Source: JAOUEA01 sp963719165
GTDB lineage: Bacteria > Actinomycetota > UBA4738 > HRBIN12
Length of the DNA stretch: 64,000 nucleotides
Reading direction: 5' to 3'
Assembly (NCBI GenBank): GCA_963719165.1
Contig: CAVRAV010000001.1
Location: 186,001 to 250,000, forward strand
Shown here: piece after piece, positions 52,792-60,038 of the stretch
Numbering within the stretch: the stretch's first letter is position 1
Layout of the letters: every line of letters begins with the position of its first letter
Notes under the pieces: model-generated
Told to the model about the DNA's origin: nothing
What the model saw: only the letters and a program-made list of their open reading frames with translations
Databases searched by the model: none
Made by a program: the position numbers and the translations under genes

Positions 52792-53178
52792 ATGGACCTG
52801 ACCTATACCGGCCGAGGCGTGCAGGTGACCGAGGAGATGCGCGAGACCGCGGAACACAAGCTCGCGCGCCTCGGACGCATGGAGCCGCGCACGACGCGGA
52901 TCGACCTCACGTTCATCAACGAGCATCATCCCAAGCCCGACGGCCTCAAGCGCGTCGAGGCGGCGCTGCGGATCCCACGCAAGACGTTCTTCGCCCACGC
53001 GGAGGCCCCCGACGTGCCCTCGGCGCTCGACGACGTGGCCGAGAAGCTCGAGCGCCAGCTGCGCGATCACCACGGCAAGCGACGCGGTCGCAAGCATCGG
53101 GGGCTAGAATCCGCTCACGTGAACCCAGGGCCTGCCGATACCCCCGATGAACCGGGCGCGAGCGAGGGAGATCGGTGA
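52792..53178 (+). CDS. hpf: Ribosome hibernation factor, short HPF/RaiA type
   Basis: Binds the 30S decoding site and inactivates ribosomes in slow growth. 128 residues: only the S30AE N-terminal domain (DLTYTGRGVQVTEEMRETAE, INEHHPKPDGLKRVEAALR), then a basic linker and an acidic tail. The C-terminal dimerisation domain of the usual actinobacterial long HPF is absent, because the next gene starts at 53175. ATG 52792 follows GCCGGAGG. The response regulator overlap is GTGA. Confidence 0.88.
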   Translation: MDLTYTGRGVQVTEEMRETAEHKLARLGRMEPRTTRIDLTFINEHHPKPDGLKRVEAALRIPRKTFFAHAEAPDVPSALDDVAEKLERQLRDHHGKRRGRKHRGLESAHVNPGPADTPDEPGASEGDR

Positions 53179-53879
53179 GGGCGAAGGACGCGAAAGACAC
53201 GGATGGGTCGACCGAGGCCGAGCGCCTGCGCGTGATGGTCGTCGACGACCACGCGCTGTTCCGCCGGGGCCTCGAGATGGTGTTGCAGCAGGAGGCCGAC
53301 ATCGAGCTCGTGGGAGAGGCCTCCGATGGTGCGGAGGCGGTCGAGAAGGCCGAAGCGCTCGTCCCCGACGTCGTGCTGATGGACGTGCGCATGCCGAAGT
53401 TCTCCGGGATCGAGGCCACCGGACAGATCCGCGAGCTCCTGCCGCACTGCAAGATCTTGATGCTCACCATCAGCGACGAGGAGGCCGATCTCTACGACGC
53501 CATCAAGGCGGGCGCCAGCGGCTACCTCCTCAAGGAGATCCCCATCGAGGAGGTCGCCGACGCCATCCGCAGCGTGTGGGCGGGCCAATCCCGCATCAGC
53601 CCTTCGATGGCCTCGAAGCTCTTGACCGAGTTCGCCGCGATGTCGAAGTCCGCGCAGGAGCGTCCGCAGATGCCCCCGCCTCGGCTCACCGACCGGGAGA
53701 TGGAGGTCCTGCGGCTCGTCGCACAGGGACTCAACAACCGGGACATCGCGAAGGAGCTGTTCATCTCGGAGAACACCGTGAAGAATCACATCCGCAACAT
53801 CCTCGAGAAGCTGCATCTGCACTCGCGCATGGAGGCCGTCGTCTACGCCGTGCGCGAGAAGATGATCGAGATCAACTGA
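53175..53879 (+). CDS. NarL/LuxR response regulator linked to HPF
   Basis: Response regulator of 234 residues. Receiver with MVVDDHALF, phosphoacceptor Asp70 (VVLMDVRMPK) and GYLLKE; LuxR HTH with LTDREMEVLRLVAQGLNNRD and ISENTVKNHIRNILEKL. The order HPF-regulator-secA is also known from streptomycetes. No histidine kinase gene is near, so the partner is elsewhere. GTG 53175 overlaps the HPF stop; a TAGAAT box at 53104-53109 inside hpf could give separate expression. Confidence 0.9.
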   Translation: MRAKDAKDTDGSTEAERLRVMVVDDHALFRRGLEMVLQQEADIELVGEASDGAEAVEKAEALVPDVVLMDVRMPKFSGIEATGQIRELLPHCKILMLTISDEEADLYDAIKAGASGYLLKEIPIEEVADAIRSVWAGQSRISPSMASKLLTEFAAMSKSAQERPQMPPPRLTDREMEVLRLVAQGLNNRDIAKELFISENTVKNHIRNILEKLHLHSRMEAVVYAVREKMIEIN

Positions 53880-53881
53880 TC

Positions 53882-54343
53882 GTGGCGGACCCCACCCTCA
53901 CGGCGGCGCTCGACATCCTCGGCCATTCGCTCGATGAGCTCCGCAAGGCCCTCGATGGCTGCTCGGCGGAGCAGATGAACCGGCGGCCGGCGGGCGAGGA
54001 CAGCAACGGCCTGGCGGTGATCGCCACGCACGCGTTGGCGAGCACGCGCGCATGGCTCAGCCTCGCCGTCGGCGCAACCGCGCCGGAACGTGATCGAGAC
54101 GCGGAATTCCGGGTGGTGGCGGAAGATCCGGCCACGTTCATGGAGCGGCTCGACGCCGTCGCCCAGGACTGCCGGGCGCTGCTGCGGACGGACGCCGTCT
54201 TCGAACCCGCTCGTGTCGGCACGGCGCCGTGGCGCACGTACGGCGGGGACGAGCCGGTCACGGCGGCCTGGGCCTTGTTGCATGCGCTCGAGCACCTGCG
54301 CGAGCACGTCGGCCACGCGCAGCTCACGCGCCAGCTCCTGTAG
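53882..54343 (+). CDS. DinB/MDMPI-like four-helix protein
   Basis: Protein of 153 residues with the DinB_2 pattern: VIATHALASTRAWLSLAVG, RTYGGDEPVTAAWALLHALEHLREHVGHAQLTR. Three histidines (THAL, HALEH, EHVGH) are placed to bind a metal ion. Family members are thiol-dependent (mycothiol or bacillithiol) transferases or isomerases. GTG 53882 begins 2 bp after the response regulator stop. The substrate is unknown. Confidence 0.72.
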   Translation: MADPTLTAALDILGHSLDELRKALDGCSAEQMNRRPAGEDSNGLAVIATHALASTRAWLSLAVGATAPERDRDAEFRVVAEDPATFMERLDAVAQDCRALLRTDAVFEPARVGTAPWRTYGGDEPVTAAWALLHALEHLREHVGHAQLTRQLL

Positions 54344-54380
54344 GGGCATCCGGCCCAGGACTCCGCGCCCCGCGGTCCGA

Positions 54381-54386
54381 TACGCT
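54381..54386 (+). promoter_or_regulatory. -10 box for leaderless acetolactate synthase
   Basis: TACGCT with 6 nt to ATG 54393. Confidence 0.55.
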
Positions 54387-54392
54387 CGTGCT

Positions 54393-56045
54393 ATGGCGGC
54401 CCCGGAACCCCGCAACGTGGCGCAGGTGATCGTCGAGTGTCTCGAGCACGAGGGCGTCGAGTACGTCTTCGGACTGCCGGGGGAAGAGAACCTGCACATG
54501 ATCGATGCCCTCGCGGACTCCCCGATCCGGTTCATCACCACGCGCGACGAGCGGGGGGCGGCGTTCATGGCGGACACCTATGGGGCGCTCACCGGCAAGC
54601 CCGGAGTGTGTCTGGCGACGCTCGGGCCCGGCGCCATCAACCTGATGCTCGGCATCGCGAACGCGCAGCTCGACTCGCACCCTTTGGTGGCCATCGCGGC
54701 ACAGGCCGGTCTCGACAGGATCTACAAGGAGTCCCACCAGTTCGTGGACCTGGTGTCGTTGTATCGGCCCGTCACGAAGTGGGGCGACATGGTGACGGTA
54801 CGCGCCGCGGCGCCGGAGATGGTTCGCAAGGCGTTCAAGCAGGCGACCACGGAGCGCCCCGGCGCCACGTTCTTGATCCTGCCGGAGGATGTGGCGGAGC
54901 TCCCGTGCGAGGGCGCGCCACTCAGGGTGAACACCCCCGTGGATACCGCCCCGGACGAGAACCAGGTGCATCGGGCGGCGCACGTTCTGTCCGAGGCGAG
55001 GCACCCCGTGGTGCTGGCCGGCCCCGGGGTCGCGCGCGACGCCGCCACCGACGCCTTGGTGCGGTTCTCTGAGCGCCTCAACATCCCCGTGGCCACCACG
55101 TTCCTGGGCAAGGGCGTGTTCCCCGATGACCACGTCAACGCGCTGGGCACCCTCGGGTTCATGGTCAAGGACTACGCGAACTTCGGGTTCGACCGCGCCG
55201 ATGTCGTGGTCGCCGTCGGCTACGACCTCGTCGAGTACTCGCCCGCGAGATGGAACCCGGGCGCGGACAAGCAGATCATCCACGTCCACCGGACCGTGGC
55301 GGAGGTGGACGCCAACTACACGCTGACGGTCGGGGTGCAGGGGAGCATCTCCGAGACGCTCGACGCGATCGGCGCCTCCTCCTATATCCACGCCATCCGC
55401 GGCGAGGTGCCTCCCGTGCGGGACCTCGTCCGCGAGGAGCTCGAGCGCGGGGCGGCGGACGATCGCTTCCCGGTGGCGCCGGCGCGCATCGTCGCGGACC
55501 TGCGCTCGGTACTCGATCGCGACGACATCGTGCTCGCGGACACCGGCGCCGTGAAGATGTGGATGGCGCGCCTGTATCCCACGTACGAGCCCGGCACGTG
55601 CCTGATCTCCAACGGGCTGGCCACGATGGCGTTCTCCCTCCCGGGGGCGTTCGCGGCCAAGCTGATCCACCCGCGACGCCGCGTCGTCGCGGCCATGGGC
55701 GACGGCGCGTTCCTGATGAGCGTGCCGGAGGTGGAGACCGCCGTTCGCGAGGGTGTGCACTTCGTGATCTTGGTGTGGGTGGACGGTGGTTACGGGTTGA
55801 TCCGCTGGAAGGAAGAGATCCACCTGGGCAGGACGGCCGCCGTCTCGTTCGACAACCCCGATTTCGTCCAGCTGGCCGAAAGCTTCGGTGCCAAGGGATA
55901 TGAGATCGGGGCGGCGGGCGAGCTGCTGCCCACGCTCGAGAAGGCCTTAGGCGATGAGGCGGTGTCCATCATCGCGTGCCCGGTCGACTATGCGGAGAAC
56001 GCGCGCCTGATCGAGCGCCTCGGAGCCCTCACGGAGTCGATCTGA
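54393..56045 (+). CDS. Thiamine-diphosphate enzyme, acetolactate synthase (AlsS-like)
   Basis: ThDP-dependent enzyme of 550 residues that condenses two pyruvates to acetolactate. N-terminal glutamate in FGLPGEEN activates ThDP. The segment AGLDRIYKESHQFVDLVSLY matches AlsS rather than other decarboxylases. C-terminal ThDP motif GDGAFLMSVPEVETAVRE is present; the asparagines after it are replaced by Asp-Gly-Gly. GLIRWKEE is close to the AlsS YGMIKWKQ block. No small subunit (ilvN) is adjacent, so a catabolic or stand-alone role is likely. Confidence 0.82.
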   Translation: MAAPEPRNVAQVIVECLEHEGVEYVFGLPGEENLHMIDALADSPIRFITTRDERGAAFMADTYGALTGKPGVCLATLGPGAINLMLGIANAQLDSHPLVAIAAQAGLDRIYKESHQFVDLVSLYRPVTKWGDMVTVRAAAPEMVRKAFKQATTERPGATFLILPEDVAELPCEGAPLRVNTPVDTAPDENQVHRAAHVLSEARHPVVLAGPGVARDAATDALVRFSERLNIPVATTFLGKGVFPDDHVNALGTLGFMVKDYANFGFDRADVVVAVGYDLVEYSPARWNPGADKQIIHVHRTVAEVDANYTLTVGVQGSISETLDAIGASSYIHAIRGEVPPVRDLVREELERGAADDRFPVAPARIVADLRSVLDRDDIVLADTGAVKMWMARLYPTYEPGTCLISNGLATMAFSLPGAFAAKLIHPRRRVVAAMGDGAFLMSVPEVETAVREGVHFVILVWVDGGYGLIRWKEEIHLGRTAAVSFDNPDFVQLAESFGAKGYEIGAAGELLPTLEKALGDEAVSIIACPVDYAENARLIERLGALTESI

Positions 56046-56089
56046 CGGATCGTGCGCGCCCGACCGGCGGCCCAAGGGCGCGCAGCCGC

Positions 56090-56095
56090 TAGAAT
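56090..56095 (+). promoter_or_regulatory. -10 box of the secA promoter
   Basis: TAGAAT about 51 nt before the TTG start. The leader contains GGAAAGGG. No -35 match is obvious. Confidence 0.5.
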
Positions 56096-56146
56096 CGAGG
56101 TCCTCCGCTCGATCGTCTCGGAATCCCCCGGAAAGGGCCCGACCCC

Positions 56147-58822
56147 TTGGTATTGGACAAGATCGCGAACCTCGGCGAGGGTCGCAAACTCAAGAACCTC
56201 GAATCGATCGCCAAGCTCGTGAACACCTTCGAGCCGGAGATCGAGGAGCTCGACGACGACGAGCTACGGGGGAAGACCGCGGAGTTCCAACAGCGCAGCG
56301 CGAACGGCGAATCGCTCGACGAGCTGATGCCCGAGGCGTTCGCCGTGGTGCGCGAGGGCGCACGCCGCACGATCGGCCAGCGCCACTTCGACGTGCAGCT
56401 TATGGGCGGCGCTGCCCTGCATCAGGGCAATATCGCGGAGATGAAGACCGGTGAAGGCAAGACGCTCGTTTCCACCTTGCCCGGTTACCTCAACGCGATG
56501 GGCGGTGCGGGAGTTCACCTCGTCACCGTGAACGACTACCTGGCCAAACGCGACTCGGAGTGGATGGGGGGGATCTACCGCTTCCTCGGGCTCCGGGTGG
56601 GCCTGATCCAGGCCGCGATGTCGCCCGAACAGCGCCGCCCCGCCTACGCGGCCGACATCACCTACGGCACGAACAACGAGTTCGGTTTCGACTACTTGCG
56701 CGACAACATGGCCATGCGCATCGAGGACTGCGTCCACCGCGGCTACAGCTTCGCCATCGTGGACGAGGTGGACTCCATCTTGATCGACGAGGCGCGCACC
56801 CCGCTGATCATCAGCGGCATGGTGCAGGACAGCGCGAAGTGGTACCAAACCTTCGCGCGCGTGGCGCCGCGCCTCGTGGCCGAAGAGGACTACGAGGTGG
56901 AGGAGTCCAAGCATCAGGTGGCCATCACGGAGTCGGGCGTGGCCAAGGTGGAGGAGATCCTGGGGGTCGAGAACCTCTACGAGCACGTGAACACGCCCCT
57001 CGTGCATCATCTCCAGAACGCGCTGCGAGCCAAGGAGCTCTACAAGCGCGACGTCCAGTACGTGGTGCAGGGCGGTGAGGTCAAGATCGTCGATGAGTTC
57101 ACCGGACGCGTGCTGGAGGGTCGGCGTTACTCCGAGGGCCTGCACCAAGCGATCGAGGCCAAGGAGGGCGTGAAGATCAAAGAGGAGAACCAGACGCTCG
57201 CCACCATCACGATCCAGAACTACTTCAAGATGTACGAGAAGCTCTCCGGCATGACGGGAACCGCCAAGACCCAGCTCACGGAGTTCGAGGAGACATACAA
57301 GATCTCGGTCGTGGAGATCCCCACGAACCGGCAGAACGTGCGCAAGGACGAACAGGACCTGATCTACAAGTCGGGCGATGCAAAGTGGGACGCGGTCACC
57401 GACGAGATCGAGGAGCGCAACGCCGCCGGCCAGCCCACCTTGGTGGGAACGGTGTCGATCGAGAAGTCCGAGCTGCTCTCCACGCTCATGAACCGTCGCG
57501 GGATCCCGCACAACGTCCTCAACGCCAAGAACCACGAGAAGGAGGCCGTGATCGTGGCCCAGGCGGGTCGCAAGGGGTCGGTGACGGTGGCCACCAACAT
57601 GGCCGGTCGTGGCGTCGACATCCTGCTGGGGGGCAACCCGGAGTACCTCGCACGCAACGAGATGGCGGCGCGTGACTGGGATAACGACGCCTACCTGCTC
57701 TTCGAGATGACCGAGGAGGAGCGCGCCGCCTACGAGGCCGAGTACGAGCCGATCCTTCAGAAGTTCAAGCATCAGACGGACGACGAGCACGACGAGGTGG
57801 TCGGGCTGGGGGGCCTGTACGTCTTGGGGACCGAGCGGCACGAGTCGCGTCGGATCGACAACCAGCTCCGGGGACGATCGGGCCGTCAGGGAGACCCGGG
57901 CGATTCACGGTTCTTCCTCTCGCTCGAGGACGACCTCATGCGGATGTTCGCGAGCGACCGCGTGGCCTCGATCATGGAGCGGCTGAAGTGGCCCGACGAC
58001 GAAGCGATCCAGGCCAAGATGGTCTCGCGCGCCGTGGAGAACGCGCAGCGTCAGATCGAAGAGCTCAACTACGAGCGCCGCAAGAACGTCCTGAAGTATG
58101 ACGATGTCATGAACGCCCAGCGCGCGGCGATCTACGGGCAGCGCCACGAGATCCTCCAAGGACGCGACCTCAAGGACCAGGTCGTGGAGATGGTCGAGGA
58201 CACCGTGGGCGACGTCGTGGATGCCCAGTGCCCCGAGGACGTCTTCCCCGAGGATTGGGACCTCGACGCGCTCTACACCGCCATGGCCGAGATCTACCCC
58301 GTGAAGGTCCCCCGCGAGCAGGTCGAGTCGGTCCGCGACCAGCCGGAGGTCCAGGCGCTCTTCGTGGAGGACGCCCTGGCGATGTACGACGCGAAGGAGG
58401 CGTCGGTGACGGCGGAGACCATGCGCGAGCTCGAGCGCGTCGTGCTGCTGAACATCACCGACACCAAGTGGCGCGAGCACCTCTACGAGATGGACTATCT
58501 CCAAGAGGGGATCCACCTTCGGGCGTACGCGCAGCAGGATCCCCTCACGGAGTACCAGCGCGAGGCCTACGACATGTTCGAGGAGCTCAAGGCGTCGATC
58601 CGATCGGATTTCGTCCGCTACATCTACCGCGTTGAGTTCGTGCGCCCCGAGGCGCAGGCGCAGCAGCCCACGCGGGTCCGGGATAACCGAACCGAGGTCG
58701 AGAGCCAGGGCAAGGAGACCGCGAACGCGAACCAGGCCGTGAGCGACAAGACCCCGAGGAACGCCCCCTGCCCGTGCGGCAGCGGGAAGAAGTACAAGAA
58801 GTGCCACGGCGCCGCCGTGTGA
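56147..58822 (+). CDS. secA: Protein translocase ATPase SecA
   Basis: Motor of the Sec pathway, 891 residues. Walker A MKTGEGKT (100-107), DEVDSILIDEA (Walker B/DEAD region), TNMAGRGVDI (motif V/VI region), GRSGRQGDPG, and the C-terminal SEC-C zinc finger CPCGSGKKYKKCH. The start is TTG 56147, preceded by GAAAGGG; a second TTG lies two codons later. An Asn-rich linker precedes the zinc finger, which in other bacteria binds SecB or ribosomes. The rare start codon could limit SecA levels. Confidence 0.97.
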   Translation: MVLDKIANLGEGRKLKNLESIAKLVNTFEPEIEELDDDELRGKTAEFQQRSANGESLDELMPEAFAVVREGARRTIGQRHFDVQLMGGAALHQGNIAEMKTGEGKTLVSTLPGYLNAMGGAGVHLVTVNDYLAKRDSEWMGGIYRFLGLRVGLIQAAMSPEQRRPAYAADITYGTNNEFGFDYLRDNMAMRIEDCVHRGYSFAIVDEVDSILIDEARTPLIISGMVQDSAKWYQTFARVAPRLVAEEDYEVEESKHQVAITESGVAKVEEILGVENLYEHVNTPLVHHLQNALRAKELYKRDVQYVVQGGEVKIVDEFTGRVLEGRRYSEGLHQAIEAKEGVKIKEENQTLATITIQNYFKMYEKLSGMTGTAKTQLTEFEETYKISVVEIPTNRQNVRKDEQDLIYKSGDAKWDAVTDEIEERNAAGQPTLVGTVSIEKSELLSTLMNRRGIPHNVLNAKNHEKEAVIVAQAGRKGSVTVATNMAGRGVDILLGGNPEYLARNEMAARDWDNDAYLLFEMTEEERAAYEAEYEPILQKFKHQTDDEHDEVVGLGGLYVLGTERHESRRIDNQLRGRSGRQGDPGDSRFFLSLEDDLMRMFASDRVASIMERLKWPDDEAIQAKMVSRAVENAQRQIEELNYERRKNVLKYDDVMNAQRAAIYGQRHEILQGRDLKDQVVEMVEDTVGDVVDAQCPEDVFPEDWDLDALYTAMAEIYPVKVPREQVESVRDQPEVQALFVEDALAMYDAKEASVTAETMRELERVVLLNITDTKWREHLYEMDYLQEGIHLRAYAQQDPLTEYQREAYDMFEELKASIRSDFVRYIYRVEFVRPEAQAQQPTRVRDNRTEVESQGKETANANQAVSDKTPRNAPCPCGSGKKYKKCHGAAV

Positions 58823-58833
58823 ACCCGGGCTGC

Positions 58834-58839
58834 TAGCAT
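58834..58839 (+). promoter_or_regulatory. -10 box for leaderless prfB
   Basis: TAGCAT with 7 nt to ATG 58847, in the 24-bp gap after secA. Confidence 0.5.
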
Positions 58840-58846
58840 CCGCGCG

Positions 58847-59964
58847 ATGAGCGGATCGACCGAGGACCTCCACCACCTACGCGACCGCGTCCTGGCCGCC
58901 AAGGAGTTCCTTTGACGTCGAGGGCAAGCGATCGCGGAGCGCGGAGCTCGAAGGCCAGGCGTCCGATCCCTCGTTGTGGGACGACGCCGGGCGCGCCCAG
59001 GAGATCACGTCCAAGCTCGCGCGGCTGAGGGACGAGGTCGACGCGCTACGACCGGCTCATGGCGCGGGTGGACGACGCGCAGGCCATGGCTGAGCTCCTG
59101 GCAGATGAAGACGACCCCGAGCTTCGGCGGGAGTTCACCGCCGCGGTGAAGTCGCTCGGCCTCGACGTCGAGAAGCTCGAGCTTGCGACGCTGCTTTCGG
59201 GCCCCTACGACACCGCGGACGCCATCGCCACGGTGAACGCGGGGGCGGGCGGGACCGAGTCGCAGGACTGGGCCGAGATGCTGCTGAGGATGTATGCGCG
59301 CTGGGCCGAGCAGGAGGGGTTCGACAGCGAGGTCGATGACATCCAGTACGGCGACGAGGCAGGCATCAAGTCTGCCACCTTCACCGTGCGCGGCACCAAC
59401 GTTTACGGGCTCCTGTCCGCCGAGCGTGGCGTGCATCGGCTCGTGCGGATCTCGCCGTTCGACTCACAGAAGCGGCGGCACACGTCGTTCGCGTCCCTGG
59501 ACGTGATCCCCATGCTCGAGGCGTCCGACGAGGAAGACATCGAGATCCCGGCGGATGAATTGAGGATCGACGTCTACCGCTCCTCGGGTCCCGGCGGCCA
59601 ATCCGTCAACACCACTGACTCCGCCGTGCGCATCACGCACCTGCCCACCGGCCTCGTGGCCGCGTGCCAGAACGAGCGCTCCCAGCTGCAGAACAAGGCG
59701 GTGGCGATGCGGATCCTGAAGGCCAGGCTGGCGGAGCTCGAACGTCAGCGGCGCGACGACGAGCTGACGTCGATCCGCGGCGAGCGCAAGGCGGTTGATT
59801 TCGGGTCGCAGATCCGCTCCTACGTGCTGGCTCCCTATCAGATGGTGAAGGACCACCGGACCGACGCGGAGGTGGGCGACCCGCAGCGAGTGCTCGACGG
59901 GGAGATCGACACGTTCATCGAGGCCGAGCTGCGACGGCGGGCCGCCGGGCAACACGGCGCCTAA
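58847..59964 (+). CDS. prfB: Peptide chain release factor 2, programmed frameshift plus one extra base
   Basis: RF2 ends translation at UGA and UAA. ATG 58847 opens a 22-codon frame that stops at TGA 58913-58915; a +1 shift at CTT-TGA continues in the next frame, as in E. coli. A second shift is needed near 59043: dropping one base gives LRDEVDRYDRLMARV, and the rest (59047-59964) is a normal RF2. Motifs: the anticodon-like tripeptide region near RRHTSFASLDVIP, and the GGQ loop in SSGPGGQSVNTTDSAV. Corrected length is 371 residues. The second break looks like a sequence error. Confidence 0.92.
58901..58916 (+). promoter_or_regulatory. RF2 +1 programmed frameshift site
   Basis: AAGGAG (internal Shine-Dalgarno-like), three bases, then CTT TGA C. 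The spacing equals that of the E. coli prfB site. Low RF2 delays reading of the UGA and favours the shift, so RF2 controls its own amount. Confidence 0.9.
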
Positions 59965-60024
59965 GGCCGCGCTCCGCCCAGCGTGCGATATGGGGCCTGG
60001 GTTGTCGCGGCCGCCGCCCCAACC

Positions 60025-60030
60025 CATACT
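60025..60030 (+). promoter_or_regulatory. Possible -10 box (CATACT) for the membrane synthase-like gene
   Basis: CATACT with 8 nt to ATG 60039; fits the leaderless pattern of this genome less well than TANNNT boxes. Confidence 0.35.
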
Positions 60031-60038
60031 GCGGCTCC

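Noticed and set aside
53104..53121. TAGAAT plus GTG 53119 as a leaderless gene start
   Set aside because: The GTG is in the hpf frame, so it would only give a short hpf tail. The box may serve the response regulator instead.
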